Notes: generated by a model not told the origin, from the letters alone. A DNA stretch of 44,652 nucleotides from Photobacterium sanguinicancri (GCF_002265265.1 NZ_NOIF01000019.1:1-44652), one strand, 5' to 3'. Positions 17,264-26,327 are shown, counted from the first letter of the stretch. Program-made: numbers and translations.

Positions 17264-18368
17264 GACGCTTAGCACTCCTAGCCATATTTTGTAGCGATAG
17301 GGCAAAATGTGGCTGGTGATATTCTATTATCGAAAGTCGCTGACGGTTGTTTGAAAATGTTTGTTTGTATCGAGCCTCTCCCCCCATAAAATCATACATT
17401 TTCATCCCACCAGCAAGTGCCTGTTCGATCAATAAATAATGGGCAACTAATCCAGGCTTTAGCTGCGGATCATCACTATATGAAAGTGCACTTAAATAGA
17501 AATAAACCACGCCGCCAAAATGAAAGTTATAAATAATACCTAGATCACTTTCACCCGCTGTAACTCGGTGGATTTGTATCATACCTTTTGAGAAATTATG
17601 ACGAATAAAAGCCTGATGAAATTGAACAAATTCAGGATTCGCAAAGCCACTCTCCCCGAGATTACTCCCCCAGCGATTCATGTGCCTATGCTTAGCCTGC
17701 TCAAACAATATTAACGCCTTTTCACAAGAATCTGCTGTATGCACTTTTAAAAACCCGCTGCGCTCATACTTTTTAATACTTCGCCGTATTTGCTTACGTG
17801 CACTTTTCGACAGCGATTCATCTAGCGTCTGGCCATTACTATTTAATCGTTTAAAATCGATAAAATAACTGGAGCTTTGCCATACCGTTCGCGGGAACAT
17901 CGTCCTCGTCTGATCCGTTATAAAAGCATCATGAAAAATAACCTCTTCGCGGCTTGCTCCTACGGATAAACAGTCTCTCGGTTGCAGCCTTAGTTTAACG
18001 GCACTAAACATCGCTTCTCTTATTTGCGCTTCATGTTCGCACTCAAGAAGGAAGTCATTATATTCAATCCAAATTTGATCGGCTTGTTCATCTCCGAGTC
18101 GATGCAAAGAATAATGGTTGTAACTTTGCCCCAACCAATTTCTTTTCTGTTTCACCGTAAAAATGCCGAGCCCGACTACTTGGTCACTGTTGCAGGCCGT
18201 TAGTAACCAAAAATCATCAACAAAGGTTTCGAGCCATGGCCCAATCCAACACCATGAAATAAAGGGATTGGGCTTGGTATTAGGTTCAAGCGCCAGCCAC
18301 TGATCTTTTACTTCGTTTATCGAAGGGCTATGTAACCATTCGCACTCAATCTGATTTTGGTAATCCAT
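17244..18368 (-). CDS. GNAT/FemAB-type acyltransferase (BioF2-like domain)
   Basis: A 374-residue protein of the GNAT superfamily. It has a recognisable CelD/BioF2-like core: SKSARKQIRRSIKKYERSG at the centre (the K/R-rich strand seen in this family), then GIIYNFHFGGVVYFYLSAL, PGLVAHYLLIEQAL and KMYDFMGGEARYKQTFSN. Members occur in exopolysaccharide clusters and are presumed to acylate a sugar or an acceptor. It is cytoplasmic and lacks a signal peptide. It is transcribed opposite to the surrounding genes, converging with the beta-helix gene (20-bp overlap) and diverging from prsT across a 157-bp gap that must hold both promoters. It is the second protein of this broad fold in the locus after the FemAB-like one at 1468. 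Confidence 0.8.
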   Translation of the reverse strand: MDYQNQIECEWLHSPSINEVKDQWLALEPNTKPNPFISWCWIGPWLETFVDDFWLLTACNSDQVVGLGIFTVKQKRNWLGQSYNHYSLHRLGDEQADQIWIEYNDFLLECEHEAQIREAMFSAVKLRLQPRDCLSVGASREEVIFHDAFITDQTRTMFPRTVWQSSSYFIDFKRLNSNGQTLDESLSKSARKQIRRSIKKYERSGFLKVHTADSCEKALILFEQAKHRHMNRWGSNLGESGFANPEFVQFHQAFIRHNFSKGMIQIHRVTAGESDLGIIYNFHFGGVVYFYLSALSYSDDPQLKPGLVAHYLLIEQALAGGMKMYDFMGGEARYKQTFSNNRQRLSIIEYHQPHFALSLQNMARSAKRLMVQSS

Positions 18369-18525
18369 TCAACCATCCATCTTTCAACAGCGTCCTCTGC
18401 CTATTAACTAAGAGTAGCAATCAATAATGTAAAGTACTGGACATCCTTCAATTCTTTGCGCTGACAAACTTATTTAGGTCTATCATAAAAATGTCCAGCA
18501 ATTTTTTGTCATCACAGGGATGCTT

Positions 18526-21309
18526 ATGACTCACAATAAAAGCAAAACTTTCACCCGACTCGCTTTAGCCAGTTTCATAACGCTTTCTTTGGCGGCATGT
18601 AATGATAAATCTACCGAAGAATATCTCCAGCAAGCGCAAACCTATCTTGAAGACCAAGATACCAACGCCGCTATTATTGAATTAAAAAATGCCATTAAAC
18701 AGGCACCAAAAGATAGCCAAGCACGGCAGATACTTGGCCAAATTTATCTTGAACGCGGTAATTTTGCATCTGCTGAAAAAGAACTCGAAAAAGCCCTACG
18801 CTTGAAAGGCGACAGTGATTCATTATCTCCTCTTGTTGCTCAAGCATTGCTAGGACAAGATAAAACAGAAGCATTAATCGAATTAGTTGATAACACGCGA
18901 ACCACAGAGCAGAGCGTTAAAACCGAATTGCTGGCATTTAAAGCACTCGCCCTTCTTAAGCAAGGGAAAATGGAAGAGGCGCAATACAGCCTTTCTCTTG
19001 CTGAAAACGCAGGCCAAGACACCCTGTATCAGTCCATCGGACGCGCAACACTCGATGCAGCCAACGAGAACATTGATTCGGCACTTTACATTGTAAATAA
19101 CATCGTTAAAGAGCACAGTACAAGCAGTGATGCTTGGCTATTAAAAGGACATTTAGAGACAGCGAAAGGTGATAATAAATCAGCGGCTCGGAGCTATCAA
19201 AAAGCCGTGGATAACGCACCAGATGCGATTCAATACACGCTATACCTCGCGCAAGCACTTGTCAGAGATGAAGCTTATAAAGATGCAGATAAATACGTTA
19301 GCAACCTGCTGAAAATGTCAAATAGCCACGTCATCGTTAATGAACTAAAAGCAAATATACTCTACGCAGAGGGAGATAGTGACGAAGCTAAAGTACATGC
19401 TGATCTTGCCATTCAAAACGGCTCTCAAAACGTATCCACTTACCTTATTTCCGGTGTGGTTGCCTTCCAGCAAGGTAAGTTTGAACAAGCGAATGAACAC
19501 TTCAAAAAGATAGACCCACTGGTTCCCGATAATCACTTTGTAAAACGCCTATACACCATCACTCAATTTAAGCTTGGTGACATTGATGATGCGATGAGCA
19601 CTCTAAGTAACTTTAACGGGCAAACAGAGCAAGATAGTACCTTCCTTTCTTCTATGAGTGTAGAACTCGCGCGTTTAGGCCGTGAAGATGAAGCGCTTGC
19701 TCTCGCACACAAAGCGTCTGCTAATGGGTCAAGTAATAGCCAAGTGAAATTGGGGCTAATCCAGCTTGCCAATAATGACACTGGCGGGCTTGATACTCTA
19801 CAACAAGCATTAAAAATCAACCCTGATTTGAAAGAAGCCAAGCTAGGCTTAGCCTATTTTTACTTGAAGATGGGTAAGGTCGATGATTCAGAAAAAACAG
19901 TTGATGATTGGTTAGCTGAAAGTCCTGCTAACGCTCAGGCAATGTTACTAAAAGGGTTAATAAACCAAATAAAACAACAGCCAGATAAAGCAAAAGAATG
20001 GTATCAAAAGGTATTAGCAGCCGATGGTGAAAACATCCAAGCCCACCTCGCCATTGCGCAGCTCGCCGATAAACAAAAAGGCCCAGAAGCGGCCTACTCT
20101 CTCGCAATAAAAGCGTATCAGCTCGAGCCAACAAACCCTATGGTCTTCCGCCATATTATTCGTTTTGCTTACCAAGCCGATAAGATGGCTGATTTCAGTC
20201 AAATCATCGATGAGCAACGCGCAGCAGATCAAGATAACGATGGCTTAAAAATTCAAAAAGCAACTACGCTCGCTATCAGTACTGAGTATCAAGATGCCAT
20301 TGAATTACTTGAAACTATTTCACCCCATAATCAAAACAGCAGTTCTTTACGCTTACTTGGCGATCTCTATAACCAACAACGAGATTATGATAACGCGCTC
20401 ACCTACTACAGTCAGTGGCTACTAAAAGAGCCCCTTAACCCAAATGCATACATTAAAAACATACAACTTAATGAGCTTGTAAATAGAGCAGATAACAGCT
20501 TAAAGCTAACAGAAAAAGCACGCAGCCTGTTTATCAACGATACACGATTTACCCTTATGCAAGCTGGCCTGCTACTTAAAACCGGCAAAAGTGAACAAAG
20601 CCAAGTCTTATTAAATCAGCAGTCAGATGAAATTAAACAAACCGCTTACTTCTTGCGTTTACAGGCGATGATCTACCTACAAAACAAAGCGTACCCAGAA
20701 GCTATTCAAGCGCTAGAACAGCGTTATGACACGCTTCCAAATCCAGATTCAGCCGCTGATTTAGCCGTCGCTTATGAAATGTCGGGCAAAACAGATCAAG
20801 CCATTAAATTCTTAAAATCGGTTATCAACGAATATGGCAACAAAGCCGATTCCTTACAGATTCGATTAGCCGACCTACAAGTGAAATACCGCCCCGATGA
20901 AGCAATCGGTCAGTACGAAACAATTTTACAAAGAGAGCCAAACAATATTATTGCACTGAACAATATTGCTTGGTTATACCTTGAAAAAGGTGATTTCAAC
21001 AAAGCATGTAGCTCAGCCAATAAAGCACATGATTTAGCAGCGAAGCGCGGTAATATTCCTGAAGTATTAGATACCTACGGCTATTGCTTGCTGAAATCAG
21101 GGCAAATCGCACCCTCGCTTCAGCCGCTGAAAGAAGCCTACGCTAAGAAACATGATGATGCCGAGATTGCACTGCACTATGCCGAAAGTTTATTGGAAAA
21201 TAAGCAAGCAGATAACGCCAAAGATGTGTTGGAAAAAATCAACACCTCAGATCCTCGCTTAATGGCGATAAAAGGCCAGCTCCAAAATAAACTGACAGCT
21301 GTCAATTAG
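18526..21309 (+). CDS. prsT: XrtA/PEP-CTERM system TPR lipoprotein PrsT
   Basis: About 927 residues. A lipoprotein signal ends in the lipobox LAAC (LALASFITLSLAACND), so the mature protein is lipidated at Cys. The rest is a superhelix of some twenty TPR units (for example NAAIIELKNAIKQAPKDSQA, KSAARSYQKAVDNAPD, YDNALTYYSQWLLKEPLNP). Length, lipobox and repeat layout match the PrsT family that accompanies exosortase A. TPR lipoproteins of this kind scaffold polysaccharide export across the periplasm. ATG 18526 is chosen because AGGGA is 5 nt upstream; an ATG at 18520 overlaps that site. A strong terminator follows at 21334. Confidence 0.93.
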   Translation: MTHNKSKTFTRLALASFITLSLAACNDKSTEEYLQQAQTYLEDQDTNAAIIELKNAIKQAPKDSQARQILGQIYLERGNFASAEKELEKALRLKGDSDSLSPLVAQALLGQDKTEALIELVDNTRTTEQSVKTELLAFKALALLKQGKMEEAQYSLSLAENAGQDTLYQSIGRATLDAANENIDSALYIVNNIVKEHSTSSDAWLLKGHLETAKGDNKSAARSYQKAVDNAPDAIQYTLYLAQALVRDEAYKDADKYVSNLLKMSNSHVIVNELKANILYAEGDSDEAKVHADLAIQNGSQNVSTYLISGVVAFQQGKFEQANEHFKKIDPLVPDNHFVKRLYTITQFKLGDIDDAMSTLSNFNGQTEQDSTFLSSMSVELARLGREDEALALAHKASANGSSNSQVKLGLIQLANNDTGGLDTLQQALKINPDLKEAKLGLAYFYLKMGKVDDSEKTVDDWLAESPANAQAMLLKGLINQIKQQPDKAKEWYQKVLAADGENIQAHLAIAQLADKQKGPEAAYSLAIKAYQLEPTNPMVFRHIIRFAYQADKMADFSQIIDEQRAADQDNDGLKIQKATTLAISTEYQDAIELLETISPHNQNSSSLRLLGDLYNQQRDYDNALTYYSQWLLKEPLNPNAYIKNIQLNELVNRADNSLKLTEKARSLFINDTRFTLMQAGLLLKTGKSEQSQVLLNQQSDEIKQTAYFLRLQAMIYLQNKAYPEAIQALEQRYDTLPNPDSAADLAVAYEMSGKTDQAIKFLKSVINEYGNKADSLQIRLADLQVKYRPDEAIGQYETILQREPNNIIALNNIAWLYLEKGDFNKACSSANKAHDLAAKRGNIPEVLDTYGYCLLKSGQIAPSLQPLKEAYAKKHDDAEIALHYAESLLENKQADNAKDVLEKINTSDPRLMAIKGQLQNKLTAVN

Positions 21310-21333
21310 TGCCATAAATCTCATCCTATGCTT

Positions 21334-21355
21334 ACCGCCCGAATAGGGCGGTTTT
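21334..21355 (+). terminator. Intrinsic terminator after prsT
   Basis: A perfect 7-bp GC-rich stem ACCGCCC/GGGCGGT with a 5-nt loop (GAATA) is followed by TTT. It lies 25 bp after the prsT stop and separates it from the protease gene. Confidence 0.85.
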
Positions 21356-21442
21356 AGCATCATGACTAGCAATAGAAGGTTCAGTAAAAATACACATGAA
21401 GAGCCCCTCCCCCTCTCTTCCGATGTTTAAACAGGTGCGATT

Positions 21443-22237
21443 ATGAAAACGACTCACAGATTCCAGGCATTGTTCACTTTACTGCTTATGATGGCTATTA
21501 GCATACCGATAACAGCCACTGCAGCCTTGCCAGATACCATCAGCAAAGTAAAACCTGCCATTGTCGGTATTGGGATCTATAACAAGCTCGCGACACCGCG
21601 CGCGCAGTTATTAGGTACAGGTTTTGCCGTTCGCATCTCTAGTCAATCAACGAAGAGCCAGATCATCGCAACCAATGCGCATGTGGTACCCAGTCGATTA
21701 CTGAACGATGGTAAAACGCAGTTTGTTGTTTTTGTTGGTCAAGGAAAAAGCCCCGACGTTCGAAATGCGCGTGTTATTGCCCGTGATGAAAAGCATGATT
21801 TAGCCTTATTAAAAATCACCGGTAAAGCAATACCCACCCTATCGATGGCCAACTTTCAGGTTAGGGAAGGTGAAGAATACCCCTTTACAGGATTCCCTAT
21901 CGGCGCCATTTTAGGGCTTTATCCTGTTACTCATAAAGGCATGATTTCGAGTATTACACCCGTTGCGATTCCCGCAAGAAATGCAAAAGAACTAACGATA
22001 AAACAGCTTAAGCACCTTAAAAACCCCTACATGGTCTACCAATTAGATGCCACAGCTTACCCTGGAAATAGTGGTAGTCCGGTTTATCACCCTGCAACGG
22101 GCAGCGTGATTGCCATCGTTAATAAAGTGCTACTAAAATCAACCAAAGAGTCCGCACTTACCAATCCTAGTGATATCACTTATGCGATCCCTGTAAAGCA
22201 TTTACAACAACTGATTAAACGCACGGCACTAAATTAA
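21443..22237 (+). CDS. Secreted trypsin-like serine protease
   Basis: A 264-residue chymotrypsin-fold protease with a signal peptide (basic start, hydrophobic residues 9-22, likely cut near ATA-ALP, residue ~28). The catalytic triad is visible: His80 in ATNAHVV, Asp119 in EKHDLALL and Ser210 in YPGNSGSPV. No PDZ domain follows, so it is shorter than DegP/DegS. Location right after prsT in an exosortase locus suggests a periplasmic role in processing exported or sorted proteins, but this is inference from context. The ribosome-binding site AGGTG lies before the ATG. It is followed after 4 bp by the VanZ-like gene, so the two form an operon. Confidence 0.85.
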   Translation: MKTTHRFQALFTLLLMMAISIPITATAALPDTISKVKPAIVGIGIYNKLATPRAQLLGTGFAVRISSQSTKSQIIATNAHVVPSRLLNDGKTQFVVFVGQGKSPDVRNARVIARDEKHDLALLKITGKAIPTLSMANFQVREGEEYPFTGFPIGAILGLYPVTHKGMISSITPVAIPARNAKELTIKQLKHLKNPYMVYQLDATAYPGNSGSPVYHPATGSVIAIVNKVLLKSTKESALTNPSDITYAIPVKHLQQLIKRTALN

Positions 22238-22241
22238 GAAT

Positions 22242-22646
22242 ATGAAATCATATTGGTTAGCACCTCAGTACAAACTGCTGAAGGTCTATATTGCTTGGGG
22301 GGCTTTTAGCTGTTATTTCGTTTTTATAACGCTAATATCACTTGCTGCGGGGGCAGAAACAGACAGTCTGTTAGATTTAAAACAATACGGCATCTTATTT
22401 CTAGATAAGATGCTTCATCTAGGGGCTTACGGTTTATTCGTAATACTTGCTAGCCAGTTGGGTTTATCCTTCCACAAATTTATCTCACTGTGCATCGCGC
22501 TATCAGCCTATGGACTGTTTCTTGAGTTTTGCCAAGGACAGTTTATTTTAAATCGTGAAGCCTCATGGCTAGATGCTATCGCCAATGTAATGGGTGTCGT
22601 TATTGGGTTTATGCTGTTCTATAAATCAGCACGACGAAATAAGTAG
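22242..22646 (+). CDS. VanZ-like membrane protein
   Basis: A 134-residue integral membrane protein with four hydrophobic helices. The segment FLDKMLHLGAYGLFV and the later FLEFCQGQFILNREASWLDAIANVMGVVIGF carry the D-K-x-x-H...E-x-x-Q...R-x-x-x-x-x-D-x-x-x-N pattern of VanZ-like proteins. This family recurs at the end of exosortase polysaccharide loci; its biochemical role is unknown. It begins 4 bp after the protease stop and is followed by a palindromic terminator. Confidence 0.85.
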   Translation: MKSYWLAPQYKLLKVYIAWGAFSCYFVFITLISLAAGAETDSLLDLKQYGILFLDKMLHLGAYGLFVILASQLGLSFHKFISLCIALSAYGLFLEFCQGQFILNREASWLDAIANVMGVVIGFMLFYKSARRNK

Positions 22647-22687
22647 TTTTTTACTGTTTATTGTCTGTCACCAATACACAGACAAGA

Positions 22688-22709
22688 AAGGCCAGCAATT
22701 GCTGGCCTT
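22688..22709. terminator. Bidirectional terminator between convergent genes
   Basis: A perfect 22-bp palindrome with half-site AAGGCCAGCAA lies between the VanZ-like gene (plus) and the beta-helix lipoprotein gene (minus). Its symmetry and position between 3' ends fit a terminator that works in both directions. Confidence 0.75.
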
Positions 22710-22765
22710 CTCGATCACATTATCTTCACTACATTAGTTACCTTAAAGCAACTCACGATAGTTCG

Positions 22766-23911
22766 TTACAGCCCGATACTCGGCAATTCAGGAAAAGGGC
22801 CTAAACCAAAAGCCGCGCGATCAGCATAAAACTGGTTACCACTTTGATAAAGAGCGGAATCATTCATCGAGCCTACAAATTTATTTTGGGTCACAACCTT
22901 AGAGACATCTTTCGCACTGTCTGAAATACCAAAGAAATGGTTACTGCCATTACGCTCTAAAATAATAATATTATCTCTAATCTCTACTGAGTGTGAAATT
23001 GCAGGATCAACAGGGTTCACTTCATAACCATAACCGAGTAGCTGGTTATTTGCAGAGTTTGGCCCTTGCTCTAACACGCTCCCGCGAATAACTAATTTTC
23101 CTGCATTCGGTACATCGACTAAACGGCTATCATTACCTGTTAACGATGCAATTTCGCTATATTCAATGATCGTTTCTTTTGCGCGGGATTTAATTTCATG
23201 CCCTTCATCTTTAGAGCTATAAAATTTACTGTAACGTACTTCTAAACGATCGGCTTTATTCACATAAATCGCATGAGCTCGACCCGCCTTGCCTAAATTT
23301 TCAAAACGACTGTATTCAATTCGGATCGTCCCAGTGCCATCATGGGCAAGGATCCCTTGCTCACTATCGTGAAAATACGCATATTTGAGTAACAGGTTCT
23401 GCCCCTCTTGACGAATACAAGCGCCATTTTGATCGGGTACTGTGACGCCACTACACTCAATTTGCTCCATGGTTGTGTCGTTGCCTTGGATTACAAATGT
23501 CGCTTTACCACTCACAGCCCCCGCTATGAAGTGGGTATTAGGGCTACCTTGGATAGTGACATTACTCGGCTGAATCGTCATGCCCTGACGATAAGTGCCA
23601 TTACCAATCACGAGTGTACTATTGTCTTTCAATGCATTTTGCGCGTCAGATATATTGGAAAAACTCACGCCATCCACAAGAAAGGTGTTATCCGCAACAT
23701 CAGGGGTGGGCGGCAATGGCTTAGGTGGCGGGATCGGTGTGGGCCCTGGTTCTGGTGTTGGGTTCGGTGTGGGTCCCGGAGTAGGCGTAGGCCCTGGCGT
23801 CACAGATGAATCATCTCCAGCACTTCCCCCTTGGCACGCAGTCAGACCCATTATGCAGCTTAACAATACAGCATATCGTACTTTATTTTTTTGGTTTGTG
23901 TTCTTCAACAT
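22766..23911 (-). CDS. Beta-helix lipoprotein with proline-rich linker
   Basis: About 381 residues from the ATG at 23911. The N-terminus is a lipoprotein signal (basic residues, AVLLSCIMGLTAC, cysteine at ~24), then an acidic/glycine patch, a ~30-residue linker made of PxP/PGPTP units, and a right-handed beta-helix with rungs such as NVTIQGSPNTHF, IRIEYSRFENL, LEVRYSKFYS and TIIEYSEIASL. The frame stays open upstream to 24106, but only the 23911 start puts the lipobox at a normal distance; AGGAAG lies 12 nt before it. It is probably an outer-membrane-anchored, surface or periplasmic polysaccharide-binding or lyase-like protein. The DEGHEIKSRAK segment resembles a charged catalytic patch, but no family-specific active site was confirmed. 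Confidence 0.72.
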   Translation of the reverse strand: MLKNTNQKNKVRYAVLLSCIMGLTACQGGSAGDDSSVTPGPTPTPGPTPNPTPEPGPTPIPPPKPLPPTPDVADNTFLVDGVSFSNISDAQNALKDNSTLVIGNGTYRQGMTIQPSNVTIQGSPNTHFIAGAVSGKATFVIQGNDTTMEQIECSGVTVPDQNGACIRQEGQNLLLKYAYFHDSEQGILAHDGTGTIRIEYSRFENLGKAGRAHAIYVNKADRLEVRYSKFYSSKDEGHEIKSRAKETIIEYSEIASLTGNDSRLVDVPNAGKLVIRGSVLEQGPNSANNQLLGYGYEVNPVDPAISHSVEIRDNIIILERNGSNHFFGISDSAKDVSKVVTQNKFVGSMNDSALYQSGNQFYADRAAFGLGPFPELPSIGL

Positions 23912-24443
23912 ACTTATCAACCGCTTCCTATCTGGTGTGTTTTTAATTAAGCGAAGCGATTCTATGCGGCTGTTTGTAAGGTATGTCAGCGGTATGTTAG
24001 AAGACATTGTTCGATTTATATCCTCCTGTTTCTGAAAGACATTTAACCGACGAACAGTTAAAACCTTAAATAACAAAGACTTAAACAAAAAGGTACACAA
24101 AGGCATTCATTCCCTACCATGAATTGTCTTTTTATACTGACAGTCTCACCTAGCGTTTTACCTATAAAAGAAAACAACTGGCTAATAGCGCCCCGGTCGC
24201 ATCACTACCTCTTTTATAAGATGGGTTACTCGAACATGCTTATTCTCAAAGGTTCTCTCAAAAAATCACAATACTGAAATAATTCCACTAAATTTTAATA
24301 CCACCACAATGCGCTACCGATCACGTTTTGTATGGCTACACACCCCTTTAGTGGTATGCGCTTAAAAGTATTGCTTCTTTTATCTTCCATTTAGCCCAGA
24401 GCGACTACTCTCGATATGAATATGTCAAATAAAGGTAATTACC
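23912..24443. other. Gap of 532 bp with upstream region of the beta-helix gene
   Basis: The minus strand has an AGGAGG at 24022-24027 and an ATG at 24007 in frame with the beta-helix lipoprotein, but the 14-nt spacing and the internal lipobox argue against that start. No convincing gene was seen between 24110 and 24443. The region should contain the promoter of the lipoprotein gene (minus) and of the small ORF at 24444 (plus). Confidence 0.5.
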
Positions 24444-24590
24444 ATGGAATGTACTTCCCCAAAACATCCGATGGAACGAGAGGACAATACAGTTTCATCA
24501 GGAAAGGAATCAATGGAAGATCTACTTGAGAGAGTGACTAAACTAGCGCTAGATTCAATGCACCAATTATCCTATGAAAACAATGATTAA
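24444..24590 (+). CDS. Small hypothetical protein, 48 residues
   Basis: A short ORF with AAGG 9 nt before its ATG and a terminator 42 bp after its stop, which together define a compact transcription unit. The product is polar and acidic; the second half, SMEDLLERVTKLALDSMHQL, looks like an amphipathic helix. I do not recognise the family. It lies alone between the beta-helix lipoprotein and the helicase gene. Support comes only from ribosome-binding site, terminator and helix-like pattern. Confidence 0.5.
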   Translation: MECTSPKHPMEREDNTVSSGKESMEDLLERVTKLALDSMHQLSYENND

Positions 24591-24631
24591 CGCTTCATTG
24601 AAAAATAAGCAAGCAACAATACATTTACTCA

Positions 24632-24656
24632 AAGGCCGCGATTAGCGGCCTTCATC
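24632..24656 (+). terminator. Intrinsic terminator after the 48-codon ORF
   Basis: An 8-bp stem AAGGCCGC/GCGGCCTT with a 5-nt loop (GATTA), preceded by A residues and followed by TCATCAAAA. The U-run is short, so efficiency is uncertain. Confidence 0.65.
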
Positions 24657-24732
24657 AAAAATTGACAGGGCAAGATCACATCGAGCACGCAATACCGTCT
24701 TACACGTATATCAGTGAAAATAGGGATTAGAA

Positions 24733-24870
24733 TTAACGATACAGCTCATCAACCTCAATAAAATCAGCCAGCGACTCAACTGTAGCCACTGAAACTGTGT
24801 ATTTTTGGGTTTTATCGGCTTTAACTGTACAAAATCCCTTCATACCTTCACAATTAGTCACCACAGCCAC
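24733..24870 (-). CDS. Small hypothetical protein, 45 residues, GTG start
   Basis: A minus-strand ORF starting at GTG 24870 with AGAGGA about 6 nt upstream; an internal ATG at 24843 would give a 36-residue product. The sequence contains two cysteines (TNCEGMKGFCTVK) followed by a strand-like segment KYTVSVATVE and an acidic end FIEVDELYR. It is not a family I recognise. It diverges from the helicase gene, from which it is separated by 100 bp. The strong ribosome-binding site and balanced composition support it, but comparison with relatives is needed to be sure. Confidence 0.45.
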   Translation of the reverse strand: MAVVTNCEGMKGFCTVKADKTQKYTVSVATVESLADFIEVDELYR

Positions 24871-24970
24871 TGATTATTCCTCTATAATCAGCGACCGTAT
24901 TTTTGGTCAGGCGCTGTTTCTCTTTCTACGATGAAAGCCATACAACAGCCATCTGCTTTAGGAACAAAGA

Positions 24971-26266
24971 ATGTCATTTTCATCACAAGGTTTTTCACCT
25001 GATATTGTGCGCGCATTAACCGAGTGTGGTTATGAAAAACTCACTCCCGTTCAACAACAGGCTATTCCACACGCTCGTCGTGGGCACGATATCCTTGCAC
25101 ACGCACAAACAGGTACAGGTAAAACCGCGGCATTTTCTTTGCCTATCATTCAGCAGATTTTTGACAAACAAAAATCACGTAGCCGTTTTAATGTTCGTGC
25201 ATTAATTCTTGCGCCTACACGTGAGCTTGTTGATCAAATTGCACACAACATCGAAAGCTACACTAAATACACCGACGTTTCTGTTGCGGCTGTTTTTGGT
25301 GGTGCAAAAATGTCATCGCAAGAGCGTAAGCTTGAAGCTGGTGTTGATATTCTTGTAGCTACACCGGGTCGCTTAATCGAGCACATCGAGCTGGGTAACG
25401 TGAGTTTTGCTAACCTAGAATTCCTTGTATTCGATGAAGCTGACCGTATGTTAGATATGGGCTTTATTAATGCGATTCGCACCATTATGGGCGGAATTAG
25501 TCAGCATCCGCAGACCATGCTGTTCTCTGCAACATCGTCTACGCAAATGAATTCATTAGCACAAGATTTATTACGTAAACCAAAGCGTGTCATCGTAACA
25601 GCTGAAAACTCAACAGCAGAAACGGTTTCTCACGTTGTGTACCCAGTTGATGAAGACCGCAAGCGTGAATTACTTTCTGAATTGATTGGTAAGAAAAACT
25701 GGCAACAAGTGCTGGTATTTGTGAACTACAAAGAAACAGCAAACCAAGTAGTGAAAGAGCTAAAACTTGATGGCATTAAAGCTGTTCTTTGCCACGGTGA
25801 CAAAGCACAAAGCGCACGTCGTCGTGCACTAGAAGAATTTAAAACAGGCAAAGCACGTGTAATGGTCGCAACAGAAGTTGCTGCTCGTGGTCTGGATATT
25901 CAAGGTCTACCGCACGTTGTTAACTACGATATGCCTTTCCTTGCTGAAGATTACGTTCACCGTATTGGCCGCACAGGTCGTGCTGGTCAAGAAGGCCATG
26001 CTGTGTCTTTTGTTAGCCGTGAAGAAGAGCTAACACTCGTGCAAATTGAAAAACTCATTCAGCAACGTATTAAACGTATTCAACTTGCAGGCTATGAGCC
26101 AGCAGACCGTGATGCGCTATTGCTTAAAATGAATACAAAACCAGCATTTAAAAATCGTCAGGGCCGTACTAACAACCCAGAAGAGCAAGGTTCAGCAGAA
26201 CGTCGTCTTCGCCTTCGCCGTGCGATTCAAGGCAAATCAAGCAAAGTGACTCGCCTTAAAAAGTAG
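24971..26266 (+). CDS. rhlE: ATP-dependent DEAD-box RNA helicase, RhlE type
   Basis: A 431-residue helicase with the complete motif set: Q motif TPVQQQAIP, Walker A AQTGTGKT, motif Ia PTRELVDQ, GG (FGGAK), TPGR, DEAD box VFDEADRMLD, SAT (LFSATSS), and in the second domain VATEVAARGLDI and HRIGRTGRAGQ. The start MSFSSQGFSPDIVRAL is close to RhlE. The C-terminal tail is basic (RRLRLRRAIQGKSSKVTRLKK), as expected for RNA contact. RhlE-type helicases remodel RNA in ribosome assembly and mRNA decay. AGGAACAAAG precedes the ATG and a strong terminator follows. It is a chromosomal housekeeping gene, unrelated to the flanking loci. Confidence 0.9.
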   Translation: MSFSSQGFSPDIVRALTECGYEKLTPVQQQAIPHARRGHDILAHAQTGTGKTAAFSLPIIQQIFDKQKSRSRFNVRALILAPTRELVDQIAHNIESYTKYTDVSVAAVFGGAKMSSQERKLEAGVDILVATPGRLIEHIELGNVSFANLEFLVFDEADRMLDMGFINAIRTIMGGISQHPQTMLFSATSSTQMNSLAQDLLRKPKRVIVTAENSTAETVSHVVYPVDEDRKRELLSELIGKKNWQQVLVFVNYKETANQVVKELKLDGIKAVLCHGDKAQSARRRALEEFKTGKARVMVATEVAARGLDIQGLPHVVNYDMPFLAEDYVHRIGRTGRAGQEGHAVSFVSREEELTLVQIEKLIQQRIKRIQLAGYEPADRDALLLKMNTKPAFKNRQGRTNNPEEQGSAERRLRLRRAIQGKSSKVTRLKK

Positions 26267-26295
26267 AGCCATCCAGCGCTAGTAAGCTAAAATGC

Positions 26296-26327
26296 AAAAG
26301 CCCGCTTTCATCATAGCGGGCTTTTTT
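26296..26327 (+). terminator. Intrinsic terminator after the helicase gene
   Basis: An 11-bp stem AAAAGCCCGCT/AGCGGGCTTTT with an 8-nt loop runs into T residues (TTTTTT). Classic rho-independent terminator 30 bp after the stop. Confidence 0.92.

Noticed and set aside
18369..18525. Sigma54 promoter (TGGCAC-N5-TTGC type) upstream of prsT
   Set aside because: TGGACA and TTTGC are both present, but their spacing does not match the -24/-12 arrangement.
23595..24035. Glycine-rich ORF antisense to the beta-helix lipoprotein
   Set aside because: It is the reverse reading of the proline-rich linker (PGPTP units give glycine/valine runs) and has no independent support.
22766..24106. Longer form of the beta-helix lipoprotein starting at 24106
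   Set aside because: It would bury the lipoprotein signal about 65 residues inside the protein. The ATG at 23911 puts the lipobox where signal peptidase II expects it.
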